DNA from: Phycisphaerae bacterium
GTDB taxonomy: Bacteria > Planctomycetota > Phycisphaerae > UBA1845 > Fen-1342
Direction: 5' to 3'
Length of the DNA stretch: 64,000 nucleotides
Assembly: GCA_028279405.1 (NCBI GenBank)
Contig: JANQNU010000020.1
Span: 85,072 to 149,071 of the forward strand
In this document: one piece after another, positions 27,801-36,545 of the stretch
Layout of the letters: each line of letters begins with the position of its first letter
Numbering within the stretch: the first letter of the stretch is position 1
Translations under genes and position numbers: made by a program
Notes under the pieces: model-generated
The model's input: the letters and a program-made list of their open reading frames with translations, nothing else
Databases searched by the model: none
Told to the model about the DNA's origin: nothing

Positions 27801-29529
27801 CCAGACTCATCCCGGCACGCAAGGGCCTTCCACGATCTCCTGGACGCTGGACAATGGAGTACCGAAGGGCGCCGCGGGGAAGATCGAGATCACGGCCTTC
27901 GACGCGATCGGGCAACAGGCGACGCGGGTCGTGCGTGTGCGACTCGGGGGACCCGGCGATGGTTCGGACATCGACGGCGACGGCTTGCCAGACAACTGTG
28001 ACAATTGCCCGAATCACGCTAACGGGGATCAAGCCGACTGCGACCATGACGGGCTCGGCGACGTATGCGAGATCGCAGACGGCAGCGACCCCGATTGCAA
28101 CGGCAACGGCATACCCGACAGTTGCGACATCGCGGCCGGACGAGTGTTCGACTGCGACGGAAGCGGCGTTCCGGACCTCTGCGAAACAGACTGCAACGAC
28201 AATGGCCTGCACGACCAATGCGATCTCGATAGCGGCTACAGCGAGGATTGCAACGGCAACGGTATTCCCGACGAGTGCGACATCGCGAGCGGCACGAGCA
28301 CCGATTGCGATGCCGACGAGATTCCGGACGAATGCCAGCTCTCGGTGCTGACCGACTGCAACGGGAACAACACCTACGATGCCTGCGAGATCCTTAGCGG
28401 AGACGTCCTCGACTGCGATCCCAACGGCATTCCCGACGACTGCGAGAACGCGCGCACGCTGGGAACGATCGCATCCGGCGCACCGCTGGTGGGTATCGCT
28501 GCCATCATCAGCGACACGCACTCCGAGGACTTGTTCCTCCTCGACCAAACTGAAGTGCGACGGCTGGCACCCGATGGCACGCTGACCACGTTCGCAGCCC
28601 TTGGCTCATTCGCCGGTGCGCAGGACCCCGCGACGGGCAACTTGGTCGTCGCACGGCTCGTGACCCTCACTTCGTGGAGAATTCAGCAGATCGCCCCTGA
28701 CGGCACCGTCACCGAACTGGCCGACGTCGGTCAAGCGTATGTGCTGGGCATCGCAATCGAACCATCGACCGGCCGCATCTTCTTTACCCGGGCGCTGGAT
28801 GGCACGATCGACGAGCTGCTTCCCGATGGCTCATCCCAGACGATCGCCAGCGGTGCACCGTTGGCGAATCCGTCAGCACTGCTCTACGAGGCAACCACCG
28901 GCTCTCTGATCTGCGCCGACCAGAACAGCAAGCTGTTCCGCGTGGCGCTGGATGGAACAGTCGACTTGATCGCGGATCTCGGCGTTGCCGGCCCCTTGGC
29001 CACGCTGGCGAAGGATTACCGCACCGGTGACTACCTCGGCGCGAACAGTGTCGGCGAGATTGTCCGCGTCACGCCCACCGGCACCGTCGACATCCTCATG
29101 CGTTTGCCCTCCGCTATCGGGGCTCGTGGTATCGCCCGACACTCGGCAACCGGGCGCTTTGCAATCTCGACCCTTCTCCCGCCTGACGTGCAGATCCGCT
29201 GGATCTTGCCGGAACTGGACTGCAACGGCAACGGCGTCCACGACGGCTGCGACGTTGCGGACGACCCGACGATCGATCTGAACGGTAACGGCGTCCCGGA
29301 CACCTGCGATCCAGTCTCGCGATTGGGCGATGTCGACTGCAGCGGCGTGATCGATGCCGCCGACCTGACGGCGTTCGATCTGGCCGTGCTCGGCGAAGAG
29401 TTGTATCTCGCGACCTACCCGAATTGCGACTGGTACAATGCCGACCTGGATTGTGACGGGCGGGTAACGACCGCCGACCGACAACTCCTCGTGACCTGTA
29501 TGAGCGCAGGTGTCTGCGATTGCCCGTAG
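24829..29529 (+). CDS. Very large exported protein with NHL, Cys/Asp-rich calcium-type repeats and a dockerin-like end
   Basis: A 1566-residue protein. The signal peptide is ARTALLLSILAGAGPAWS. A long N-terminal region of beta-strand type has no recognised domain. From about residue 800 to 950 there are NHL-type propeller segments (FRFPQGIDLDSNGDIYVVD and FAYPLGIAIDDAYGIAYVTD). Residues about 1045-1205 hold six or more repeats of the DCNGNGIPDECDIASG type, rich in Cys and acidic residues and probably calcium-binding, like thrombospondin type 3 repeats. A second propeller-like region follows, then a dockerin-like pair of EF-hand segments (DVDCSGVIDAADLTAF and DLDCDGRVTTADRQLL). The ATG at 24829 has GGGAG upstream. 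It probably acts at the cell surface in adhesion or binding; no enzymatic motif is seen. Confidence 0.85.
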   Translation: MCCDRSIGVGAERRDCLSGTARTALLLSILAGAGPAWSQIVGGGSTTPIGPPQIAPWIKVNGGFEVDAADAVLAPSAMSLLRTDDGDLRYFFRSKNYGMVMGRLSADRAWQLWSDPTWAANPGLVPASINHAYGMYLDGLQLYASTARPGEYVGVARNCRLRLASRSFNAHGFDTSVRFDGSTFRQWSDGAAYAENRMSPVLRSWPPNSGDFDFDPASGTGILVGQVGPANQFKTGLTAALFTDTDSGPNWRRWTRDSTAGDPDPIECDEDGFLVYEAGDWGTDDDASCRRATLLFEANADWTATDQHDVRVTHIDGSNRYLVTFSDEVSRQGYAARYLGDAPGGPEWQWWDGSAWQTGSPYAFAPLWTDEWPEARLQLCTESGKVSIFANDGTNLNEIIYDDVTETFFPATVIGPIAPGTKTASGFCVGQASNGQLWLATTADQHAITLRRRALWQNGWTNPQTIYQEMSQEILPVALGFAGNSIPVLFVAAEIGDYEFRLSAISRQSTFWNSEVPFRAELPAPVQLDAAILAYDRSVPNDAPEASYGAGIPASMGVDADGYIYSGRLGNPCVVVHPPTGMSVADNQIWGHFWDYFDLPGGADVDDLRGKVYVAVHMTATGQGGITTASKVEIWEPSLRDESVGYQAFSGGVPSHYNREYFGQLLGNFSWAADVAVDEAAGLLYVVNALESKIEVFDIENLWDNPNRFSQSGLFAARIGDAYRGEVAQLVADLIDQNYLDDAGIPEGDVLWVSQSLEGEVVPFLKERAAFDAMPASEQNRFLRNVRQQYKQRNDRPVRVTTFGSLGAGPGEFRFPQGIDLDSNGDIYVVDCENHRIQRWTRDGLTFTPAGEWGQSGRDPGEFAYPLGIAIDDAYGIAYVTDTGNFRIQAFSLAGDHLFEWGSWDDGQGLRLLDRTIGIGTNERGQLYVGVGTDLVRFTVPDEPPKVTILDPVTCDVIPYGTNNLLLQAVDDYGIETVRLRVYAGNTLIVDQTHPGTQGPSTISWTLDNGVPKGAAGKIEITAFDAIGQQATRVVRVRLGGPGDGSDIDGDGLPDNCDNCPNHANGDQADCDHDGLGDVCEIADGSDPDCNGNGIPDSCDIAAGRVFDCDGSGVPDLCETDCNDNGLHDQCDLDSGYSEDCNGNGIPDECDIASGTSTDCDADEIPDECQLSVLTDCNGNNTYDACEILSGDVLDCDPNGIPDDCENARTLGTIASGAPLVGIAAIISDTHSEDLFLLDQTEVRRLAPDGTLTTFAALGSFAGAQDPATGNLVVARLVTLTSWRIQQIAPDGTVTELADVGQAYVLGIAIEPSTGRIFFTRALDGTIDELLPDGSSQTIASGAPLANPSALLYEATTGSLICADQNSKLFRVALDGTVDLIADLGVAGPLATLAKDYRTGDYLGANSVGEIVRVTPTGTVDILMRLPSAIGARGIARHSATGRFAISTLLPPDVQIRWILPELDCNGNGVHDGCDVADDPTIDLNGNGVPDTCDPVSRLGDVDCSGVIDAADLTAFDLAVLGEELYLATYPNCDWYNADLDCDGRVTTADRQLLVTCMSAGVCDCP

Positions 29530-29563
29530 ACGCGCACGCTCCCTCTCGGTTTTTTTGAAAGGA

Positions 29564-29593
29564 AGCGGCCCTCGACGTGAATCGAGGGCCGCT
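29564..29593. terminator. Perfect 12-bp hairpin before nuoA
   Basis: AGCGGCCCTCGA pairs perfectly with TCGAGGGCCGCT across a 6-nt loop (CGTGAA). It is 34 bp after the large surface-protein gene and is preceded, not followed, by a T7 run. It may terminate the upstream transcript or act as an mRNA end structure; a canonical rightward T-run is missing. Confidence 0.5.
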
Positions 29594-29663
29594 GTCCGTT
29601 GCAGGAAATCAACGCGAGGACTAGACTCCTCGTGAACGATAAAGCCCTTGGGAGAGCGGCCGT

Positions 29664-30086
29664 ATGACCGATTACAGCACCGTTGCAATCCTGATTCTCG
29701 CCGTCACCGGCCTGGCACTCGTGATCGCGCTCGCGACTCACGTTATCGGCCCTTCACGGACGGGGGCGTTGAAGTTCGGGACCTATGAATCGGGGATGAC
29801 CCCGACCGGCGACGCGCGGAAGCGGTTCAACGTTCGCTTTTACCTGGTTGCGGTGCTCTTCATCGTTTTCGACGTCGAGTTGGTCTTCCTCTATCCCGGC
29901 GGACAGGTGTTCGCATCGATGCCGGCAGCCTTGAAGGCGGAAGCGGCGGGTGGAAACTGGGCGACGCAGTTGGCCGAACAGGGGTACTCGCTGGGGTACA
30001 TCTTCGGCGCGCTGATGATCTTTTTTGTTCTACTGCTTGTCGGATTCGCATACGAATGGAGAAAGGGGATCTTCAAGTGGGATTGA
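29664..30086 (+). CDS. nuoA: NADH-quinone oxidoreductase subunit A
   Basis: A membrane subunit of complex I, 140 residues with three predicted TM helices. The conserved loop [24 protein letters not shown] and the acidic helix [13 protein letters not shown] identify it. It sits at the interface between the quinone site and the membrane arm. It begins the nuo operon after a 134-bp gap, with GGAGAG upstream of the ATG. Its end overlaps nuoB. Confidence 0.96.
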   Translation: MTDYSTVAILILAVTGLALVIALATHVIGPSRTGALKFGTYESGMTPTGDARKRFNVRFYLVAVLFIVFDVELVFLYPGGQVFASMPAALKAEAAGGNWATQLAEQGYSLGYIFGALMIFFVLLLVGFAYEWRKGIFKWD

Positions 30087-30682
30087 AGAGCTTCGATCCG
30101 GTCCATTTCAACCCTGGCGGCAACGATTTCAGCGTCACGCGGCTGGATTATGTCACGGACATGATCAAGCGGCACGGGCTGAACTGGGGGCGCAAGAACA
30201 GCATCTGGCCGATGCCGTTTGCGACGGCGTGTTGCGGCATCGAGTTGATGGCGACTGCTGCGAGTCGGTATGACATTTCGCGCTTCGGGGCCGAGGCGAT
30301 GCGCTTCAGCCCGCGGCAGTGTGACTTGTTGATTGTCGCCGGCCGCGTGGTGATGAAGATGCTGCCGGTTCTTCAAAAAATCTACGTGCAGATGACCGAG
30401 CCGAAGTGGGTGATCTCGATGGGCGCGTGCGCCTCGACAGGCGGCGTCTTCGACACCTATGCGGTCGTTCAGGGTATCGATCAGTTCGTGCCCGTGGATG
30501 TATACGTCCCGGGTTGCCCGCCGCGGCCGGAGACGCTGCTGGAAGGGCTGATGGCCATCCAGCGGATCATCACGGAAGATGGCGTCAAAAGCAGCCGGGA
30601 GCGCGGTCGCGGGTTGGGGTTGGTCGTCCAGCCGCCGCGGCAAGCAGTGGAACTCGGGCCGGGATTCGCGGACAAGAATTAG
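30056..30682 (+). CDS. nuoB: NADH-quinone oxidoreductase subunit B
   Basis: The subunit that carries the terminal [4Fe-4S] cluster N2, which passes electrons to quinone. All four cluster cysteines are visible: the tandem pair in ATACCGIE, one in MGACAST and one in PGCPPRPE. The protein has 208 residues with a C-terminal Arg/Gly-rich extension (from about residue 180) that lies in a repeat. The ATG at 30056 overlaps nuoA by 31 bp; a GTG at 30077 with GGGG upstream is an alternative, and the protein core is unaffected. The last 55 bp are the first unit of the 88-bp tandem repeat. Confidence 0.96.
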   Translation: MEKGDLQVGLKSFDPVHFNPGGNDFSVTRLDYVTDMIKRHGLNWGRKNSIWPMPFATACCGIELMATAASRYDISRFGAEAMRFSPRQCDLLIVAGRVVMKMLPVLQKIYVQMTEPKWVISMGACASTGGVFDTYAVVQGIDQFVPVDVYVPGCPPRPETLLEGLMAIQRIITEDGVKSSRERGRGLGLVVQPPRQAVELGPGFADKN

Positions 30683-30856
30683 ATGGAGGTTTCCCTGGCA
30701 AACAGCCGATGGCTGCCAGCCGCCGCGGCAAGCGGTGGAACTCGGGCCGGGATTCGCGGACAAGAATTAGATGGAGGTTTCCCTGGCAAACAGCCGATGG
30801 CTGCCGGCCGCCGCGGCAAGCGGTGGAACTCGGGCCGGGATTCGCGGACAAGAATT
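30628..30856 (+). repeat. 88-bp tandem repeat, about 2.6 copies, duplicating the 3' end of nuoB
   Basis: The anchor GCCGCCGCGG recurs at 30631, 30719 and 30807, exactly 88 bp apart. The copies are nearly identical (one A/G difference after CAAGC and one A/G before the anchor). Copy 1 encodes the last residues of NuoB and its TAG stop; copies 2 and 3 lie in the nuoB-nuoC gap. Since 88 is not a multiple of 3, each copy shifts frame, so this is DNA duplication rather than protein repeat expansion. Confidence 0.92.
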
Positions 30857-30980
30857 CGGTGGAAGAGGGGCAGTGCCCTCCTTGTCGGACGGTGTTGGTA
30901 GCGGTTTCGTGTTGCGTGCGTGACGTTCGGGTAGGCTCGCTTGCGGGCCATTAGCGGTCTGATGAAAGAGTGAGAAGGAC

Positions 30981-31514
30981 ATGGCGACAGAAGGCGCCGT
31001 ACAGGCGTTGCAGCAGCAGTTCCCGGAACTCCAGATCGAATCCAAGCCGTTGTGCACGTATCTCGACGGCCGTTCTTCGGGTCAGCTTTTCGTGCGGATT
31101 CCCGCCGATCGGCTGCTCGAGGTCATGCAGTTCCTTTTTGACGACGCGCGCTGCAAATTCGAACAGCTCAGCGACGTCACTTGCGTGGACTACCTCAACT
31201 ACCCGGATGCCGACGATCGTTTCGGAGTGACCTATTCGCTGCTGAGTCTTTCGTTGAATCACCGCCTGTGGGTCAAGGTGTTCGTCAATGATCCCGAGCC
31301 CACGGTTCCGACGATGACGTCGATTTGGCGTGGCGCGGAGTGGACCGAGCGCGAGGTCTACGACATGTTCGGCATCCTCTTCGAAGGGCATCCCGACCTT
31401 CGGCGGATTCTCATGCCACAGAATTTCGAGGACCATCCGTTGCGTAAGGATTATCCGTTGCGTGGCAAGGGTGAGCGCGAGAACTTCGAGATCGTCACGC
31501 GCGACTCGGCGTAA
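30981..31514 (+). CDS. nuoC: NADH-quinone oxidoreductase subunit C
   Basis: A 30-kDa-type peripheral subunit of complex I, 177 residues. The signature WRGAEWTEREVYDMFGILFE and the tail DHPLRKDYPL are diagnostic. It packs with NuoD to form the quinone-reducing module and carries no cofactor. AAGGA precedes the ATG. NuoC and NuoD are separate genes here, unlike the fused NuoCD of E. coli. Confidence 0.96.
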   Translation: MATEGAVQALQQQFPELQIESKPLCTYLDGRSSGQLFVRIPADRLLEVMQFLFDDARCKFEQLSDVTCVDYLNYPDADDRFGVTYSLLSLSLNHRLWVKVFVNDPEPTVPTMTSIWRGAEWTEREVYDMFGILFEGHPDLRRILMPQNFEDHPLRKDYPLRGKGERENFEIVTRDSA

Positions 31515-31538
31515 CCGGTTACGAAACAAGGGTTGAAG

Positions 31539-32795
31539 ATGTCAATCTCGTATGACTTGGAACCGACCCGGCTGATCCACGAGGACGGCGACGGCGACCG
31601 CTGGACGCTGAACTTCGGACCGCAGCACCCGGCGACACACACGACGCTTCGATTGGTGATCGAGCTGGACGGCGAGCGCGTGATCGGGTGTACGCCGGAC
31701 ATTGGATTCCTGCACAGCGGCTTTGAGAAGCTGGGCGAGCACCTCAATTACAACCAGTATGTCGTCGTCACGGACCGGATGAACTATGTGTCGCCGATCG
31801 TGAACAACATCGCTTGGCACACGGCGTGCGAGAAGTTGTTCGGGATCGAACTGACGCCGCGTTGCAAGGCGATTCGCACGATTCTGGCGGAGTTGGGCCG
31901 CATTCAGGACCACCTACTGTGCGTCGGCACGGCGGCGATGGACCTCGGAGCGCTGACGGCGTTCTTCTACGGCTTCAACGAGCGCGAAATCATCTACGAT
32001 CTGCTGGAGGAGATTTGCGGGGCCCGGTTCACGGTCAGCTACACGCGGGTCGGCGGACTGATGCAGGACGCACCGCCGGGCTGGCTCGATAAGGTCTTGA
32101 AGTTCGTTCGCAATGATGTGCCGCGTGCAATGAAAGATCTCGAGGACCTGCTGGTTCGCAACCGGATCTTCATCGAGCGCACCAAGGGCATCGGCGTTGT
32201 CTCCTATGACGATGCGATCAACTGGTCGATCACCGGGCCGATCGCCCGCGCTTCCGGCGTTCGGCGGGATCTGCGCAAGGATGAGCCTTATCTCTGCTAC
32301 GCGGATGATTGGGACGGCAAGGGTGCTCCGGGCGTGAAGTTCAAGGTGCCGATCGCCACGGGCGGCGACGTTTTCTGTCGCTTTCTGGTACGGGTCGAAG
32401 AGATTCGGCAATCGTGCGCGATCATCGAGCAGTTAGTGCCGATGGTTCCGGAAGGACCGATCGACATCGTGGCCGATGCCAAGCAGACCCTACCGGACAA
32501 GCGTGAGATCTACTTCTCGATCGAAGGGCTGATCCACCATTTCGAGAAGATCATGACCAACCGCGGTCTGGAGCCGCCGGTGGGCGAGGCCTATGGGGCG
32601 ATCGAATCCCCGACGGGCGAGCTGGGTTTCCATCTCGCGAGCGACGGCGGTAACTCGGCGTACCGAGCGCGCTGCCGACCGCCGGGCTTCATCAACTACC
32701 AGATCTTTCCGCATATCCTGTGCGGGCATCAGATCAGCGACCTGGTTTCGATTCTGGGCAGCCTGGAGGTCATCGCAGCGGAACTGGATCGGTAG
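31539..32795 (+). CDS. nuoD: NADH-quinone oxidoreductase subunit D
   Basis: A 49-kDa-type subunit, 418 residues, related to the [NiFe]-hydrogenase large subunit and lining the quinone cavity. It has the GPQHPATHTTLR motif, GFLHSGFEKLGEHLNYNQ, and the C-terminal GHQISDLVSILGSLE, where hydrogenases would have metal ligands. The ATG at 31539 is preferred, with AAGGG upstream; the frame extends two codons to a TTG. It is 24 bp downstream of nuoC. Confidence 0.96.
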   Translation: MSISYDLEPTRLIHEDGDGDRWTLNFGPQHPATHTTLRLVIELDGERVIGCTPDIGFLHSGFEKLGEHLNYNQYVVVTDRMNYVSPIVNNIAWHTACEKLFGIELTPRCKAIRTILAELGRIQDHLLCVGTAAMDLGALTAFFYGFNEREIIYDLLEEICGARFTVSYTRVGGLMQDAPPGWLDKVLKFVRNDVPRAMKDLEDLLVRNRIFIERTKGIGVVSYDDAINWSITGPIARASGVRRDLRKDEPYLCYADDWDGKGAPGVKFKVPIATGGDVFCRFLVRVEEIRQSCAIIEQLVPMVPEGPIDIVADAKQTLPDKREIYFSIEGLIHHFEKIMTNRGLEPPVGEAYGAIESPTGELGFHLASDGGNSAYRARCRPPGFINYQIFPHILCGHQISDLVSILGSLEVIAAELDR

Positions 32796-32846
32796 ATCCG
32801 GGGCCGGTGCCGAAGCGGCTTCGAACGCAGTGAGAGAGGGCACGAC

Positions 32847-33419
32847 GTGAGCTGGAACGCGATTGACCGCAAGACGGTTCCTGCAGAAGAGATGGGGCCG
32901 GGCATCAGCGAGGCGACGAAGGAGAAGATCCGCTCCTTCTTCCCGCGGTATCCGAGCAAGCAGGCGTGCATGCTTCCGGCGCTGCACATTGCGCAGGACG
33001 AGCTTGGCTACGTCTCATTGCAGGCGATGCGCGACATCGCGCAGGTTCTCGAACTCCCTCCGGCGGCGGTGATGGACGTCGTCAGTTTCTACACGCACTT
33101 CTGGACACATCCGCGCGGCGAGAAAATGCTGATGCTCTGCCGCTCGCTGACGTGCGAGTTGCTGGGATCGGAGAAGCTACGGGCCCGGATCGAAGAGAAG
33201 CTCGGGATCGGGGATCACGAGACGACGCCGGACGGAAAGTTCTCGTTCATGACTGAGGAGTGTCTGGCGGCGTGCGACCACGGTCCGTGCCTGATGGTCA
33301 ACGAAAAGATGCACAAGTGCGTGTCCGTCGAGGACGTGGACCGCATTCTGGACGATCCCGCGAGCGACCGGCTCGACATCCCGCGGAGCGACACCTACGA
33401 CGCCCCGCCCAAAGCGTAA
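32847..33419 (+). CDS. nuoE: NADH-quinone oxidoreductase subunit E
   Basis: A 24-kDa-type subunit of 190 residues, thioredoxin-like, holding the [2Fe-2S] cluster N1a. The ligands are seen as CRSLTC and CLAAC (C-x4-C and C-x3-C). It belongs to the NADH-dehydrogenase module with NuoF and NuoG, so this complex is probably NADH-linked and not a ferredoxin/F420 type. The start is a GTG. It has a short non-conserved C-terminal tail. Confidence 0.95.
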   Translation: MSWNAIDRKTVPAEEMGPGISEATKEKIRSFFPRYPSKQACMLPALHIAQDELGYVSLQAMRDIAQVLELPPAAVMDVVSFYTHFWTHPRGEKMLMLCRSLTCELLGSEKLRARIEEKLGIGDHETTPDGKFSFMTEECLAACDHGPCLMVNEKMHKCVSVEDVDRILDDPASDRLDIPRSDTYDAPPKA

Positions 33420-33434
33420 GGACGCAGCACGACG

Positions 33435-34847
33435 ATGGCTTACGACAAGGTGTTATTGAAGCGGGTCGGAACGCCGAACAGCGTCTCGATCGACACGTAC
33501 AAGGCTGACGGCGGATACCAAGGGCTGGCAGCGGCGCTGAAGATGCAGCCGGGCGAACTGGTCGATCTGGTCAAGGGTGCCAATCTCCGCGGCCGGGGCG
33601 GCGCCGGTTTCCCCGCCGGCGTGAAATGGAGCTTCCTGCCGCCGGACCGCGAGGTCACCTACCTGTGCATCAACGCGGACGAATCGGAGCCGCCGACGTT
33701 TTCGAACCGGGTGTTGATGGAGGAAGATCCGCATCAGGTGATCGAAGGCGTGATCATCGCCGGCTACGCGACGAGAACGACCACCGCGTACATTTACATG
33801 CGGGGCGAGTTCACCGAGCAGTATCACGTCATGCAAAAGGCGGTCGATGAGGCTTACGCCGCCGGTTACCTGGGCGAGAACATCCAGGGCAGCGGCTGGT
33901 CGATGAATCTCTACGTCCACCGCGGAGCCGGTGCCTATGTTTGCGGCGAGGAGACCGGCCTGATCGAGAGCCTGGAGGGCAAGCGCGGCTGGCCGCGGAT
34001 CAAGCCGCCCTTCCCCGCTGTCGAAGGGGCGTTTCGCAAGCCGACGGTCGTGAACAACATCGAGACGGTCGCGTGTCTGCCACATATCCTGTCGCGCGGG
34101 ATGGACTGGTGGAAGTCGGTCGGCCCCGAACACTCCCTGGGACCGAAACTGTTTTGCATCAGTGGCGCGGTGAACCGACCGGGCTGCTATGAAGCCCCGT
34201 GTACGATCACGATGCGGGACCTGATCTACGACGACGCGTTCGGCGGCGGGATGCGCGACGGAAAGAAGTGCAAAGCGGTCTTCCCCGGCGGGTTATCGAT
34301 GGGCGTCCTACGCGGCGACACGTTCCCGCAACGACCGGCAGGCAGCAAGATCGACCTCAGTGAAGACCATGACGAACTCGATTGCATACTCGATTTCGAA
34401 GACATCAAGCAATATGGAATGTTGGGGCTCGGGACCGCCGCGGCGGTCGTCGTCCCGGAGGACGTCGACATTCGCGACGTGCTGGTCAATACCTGCCGCT
34501 TCTATGCGCATGAGTCATGCGGCCAGTGTACGCAGTGCCGCGAGGGGACGGGTTGGATGTACTCGATCGCGAAGCGGATCCGCGCCGGCGCGGGACGCTC
34601 GGTCGACCTGGACCTGATCGAGGAACTGACGAACAACATGGGAATGATGCCCGGCATGAGCATCTGCGGTTTGCCGGATGGCGCAGCCTGGCCGATCCGC
34701 ACGCTGGTGCAGAAGTTTCGGGCGGAGTTCGAATCGTACATCGCACAGCAGCACGCGGGCAGCGTCGAGGAGACGATCCGGCGCGTCAACCCAGCGGCCT
34801 ATGAGCTACCGATCCTCGGCGGTCGGCAGATGGCACCAGCGACCTAA
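33435..34847 (+). CDS. nuoF: NADH-quinone oxidoreductase subunit F
   Basis: The 51-kDa flavoprotein subunit, 470 residues, that oxidises NADH through FMN and passes electrons to cluster N3. The glycine-rich FMN/NADH loop is GANLRGRGGAGFPAG, the flavin region has NADESEPP and GAGAYVCGEETGLIESLEG, and the [4Fe-4S] motif is ESCGQCTQCREGTGW with a later cysteine in SICGLPDGAAWP. One noticeable change is PPTF where most homologues have PGTF. It is 15 bp after nuoE. Confidence 0.96.
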   Translation: MAYDKVLLKRVGTPNSVSIDTYKADGGYQGLAAALKMQPGELVDLVKGANLRGRGGAGFPAGVKWSFLPPDREVTYLCINADESEPPTFSNRVLMEEDPHQVIEGVIIAGYATRTTTAYIYMRGEFTEQYHVMQKAVDEAYAAGYLGENIQGSGWSMNLYVHRGAGAYVCGEETGLIESLEGKRGWPRIKPPFPAVEGAFRKPTVVNNIETVACLPHILSRGMDWWKSVGPEHSLGPKLFCISGAVNRPGCYEAPCTITMRDLIYDDAFGGGMRDGKKCKAVFPGGLSMGVLRGDTFPQRPAGSKIDLSEDHDELDCILDFEDIKQYGMLGLGTAAAVVVPEDVDIRDVLVNTCRFYAHESCGQCTQCREGTGWMYSIAKRIRAGAGRSVDLDLIEELTNNMGMMPGMSICGLPDGAAWPIRTLVQKFRAEFESYIAQQHAGSVEETIRRVNPAAYELPILGGRQMAPAT

Positions 34848-34928
34848 GGACGTCCACGAACGCGGGTCGAAACACCCGCCGAGCACGAATGATCACGAGT
34901 CGGCCCCGATGGGCCCTGTGAGAGGATC

Positions 34929-36527
34929 ATGCCGAAGATCACGATAGACGGGAAGACGGTCGAGTGTCGGGAGAACATCCCGGTCTTGCGGGCCGCGTTG
35001 GAGGCGGGCTTCGAGGTGCCGCATTACTGCTACCACCCCGGCCTGTCGGTCGTGGCGAGCTGCCGGCTGTGCCTGATGCAGATGAAGATGCCGCACCCCA
35101 AGACCAAGGAGTTGGACTGGGCACCAAAACTGTTCCCGTCCTGTCAGACGCCGGTCAAGGACGGGATGGAGGTGAAGTTCGACAGTCAGTTGGTACACAA
35201 CAACACGAACCACGTGATGGAGTACTACCTGATCAACCATCCGCTGGACTGTCCCGTTTGCGACAAGGCCGGCGAGTGCTATCTACAGGACTACACCGAG
35301 GACTACGGCCCTGCGACGTCGCGGATGGTGGAAGAGAAAAACAAGAACCCGAAGAAGGACATCGGCTCGCAGACGCTGCTCTACCAGGACCGTTGCGTGC
35401 TGTGCACGCGTTGCGTGCGGTTCACGCAGGAAGTCGCCGGCACGAGCGAGCTGACCGTCATCAACCGCGGCAATCGCGGCGAGATTGACGTCTTCCCGGG
35501 TGAGCCGCTCGAGAATCCACTGCAGGCCAACGTCGTCGACATCTGCCCGGTGGGCGCACTGCTGGACAAGAACTTCCTGTTCCAGCAGCGGGTGTGGCTG
35601 CTCAAACCGACCAAGTCGGTAAGCCCGGCGGACGCTCGCGGCAGCACGGTCTATATTGATGTGAACGACGATCGCGTCTGGCGTATCCGTCCGCGGTTCA
35701 ACGAGAAGGTCAACGAATGGTGGATTAGCGACGAAAGTCGCTTCTCGTGGCAGCACGTCCACAGTCCGGATCGGCTGAACATTCCCATGATCCGCGAGGA
35801 GTCGGCGTTGCGCCCGACGCGCTGGCCGGTCGTGCAGGAGCAGATTCGCGCCCAACTCAACACGGTCGCGAGTGACGGCGGCAGCCGGGTAGCGATCGTG
35901 CTGAGCCCGATGATGAGTTGCGAGGAGGCTTGGCTACTGGCCTCGTTCGTACGCCAGTCGGCGCCGCAGGCCACGTTCGTGATCGGCTACGTGCCGGTCG
36001 AGGGCACGGATCAGACGTTCCCGAAGGGCTTCGTCATCAGCGCCGAGAAGTGCCCGAACCGTCGCGGCGTCGAAACGGTCATCGAGCAGGCCGGGGGACC
36101 GTCGGCCTCCTGGGACGAGTTCCTGACCAAGGCGGGTGGCGGTGAGTACCGCTTTGCATTGGTCACTGGCGGATACCCGAAGGCCTGGATCGACAGCACG
36201 CTGGCCGACACGCTGCGCAAGATCGAGACGGTAGTGCTGCATGACGTATGGGCCTCGGCGCTCGACGACCATCTCTGGTTGCAGCTGCCGAGCGCGACGT
36301 GGGTCGAGCGTGAGGGTTCGTTCATGAACGCCGACGGGCTGGTGCAGCCGTTCGACCGGGCGCTCAAGCCGCTGGACGGCGTCGTTGGCGATGGACAGTT
36401 CTACTACGAGTTGGCTGGGCATCAGGGACTGTTTCGGAGCCGCAAGGTCCGCGAGCTGATGGCGGCCGAGTTGCCGACGTTTGGTGAGGTCTTCGTTCCG
36501 CGCGAAGAGCCGGAGTATGCACACTAG
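34929..36527 (+). CDS. nuoG: NADH-quinone oxidoreductase subunit G (short form)
   Basis: The 75-kDa-type subunit, with the N-terminal ferredoxin-like fold and clusters N1b, N5 and N4. Ligands are HYCYHPGLSVVASCRLC plus FPSCQTP for the [2Fe-2S] cluster, HPLDCPVCDKAGEC for the His-ligated [4Fe-4S] cluster, and RCVLCTRC with a later DICPVGAL for the next. At 532 residues it is clearly shorter than the 700-900 of E. coli-type NuoG, so the molybdopterin-oxidoreductase-like C-terminal region is reduced. It is 81 bp after nuoF. Confidence 0.94.
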   Translation: MPKITIDGKTVECRENIPVLRAALEAGFEVPHYCYHPGLSVVASCRLCLMQMKMPHPKTKELDWAPKLFPSCQTPVKDGMEVKFDSQLVHNNTNHVMEYYLINHPLDCPVCDKAGECYLQDYTEDYGPATSRMVEEKNKNPKKDIGSQTLLYQDRCVLCTRCVRFTQEVAGTSELTVINRGNRGEIDVFPGEPLENPLQANVVDICPVGALLDKNFLFQQRVWLLKPTKSVSPADARGSTVYIDVNDDRVWRIRPRFNEKVNEWWISDESRFSWQHVHSPDRLNIPMIREESALRPTRWPVVQEQIRAQLNTVASDGGSRVAIVLSPMMSCEEAWLLASFVRQSAPQATFVIGYVPVEGTDQTFPKGFVISAEKCPNRRGVETVIEQAGGPSASWDEFLTKAGGGEYRFALVTGGYPKAWIDSTLADTLRKIETVVLHDVWASALDDHLWLQLPSATWVEREGSFMNADGLVQPFDRALKPLDGVVGDGQFYYELAGHQGLFRSRKVRELMAAELPTFGEVFVPREEPEYAH

Positions 36528-36545
36528 AGGAGCACGGACGGCTTC

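Noticed and set aside
28081..28440. DNA-level tandem repeat in the TSP3-like region
   Set aside because: The repetition is at protein level with varying unit length and codons; no fixed DNA period is seen.
30628..30856. CRISPR-like array
   Set aside because: The units are contiguous without unique spacers and overlap the nuoB coding end; this is a simple tandem duplication.
30683..30901. 72-codon frame starting right after the nuoB stop
   Set aside because: It reads through the shifted copies of the 88-bp repeat and has no homology or separate ribosome binding site; judged an accident of the duplication.
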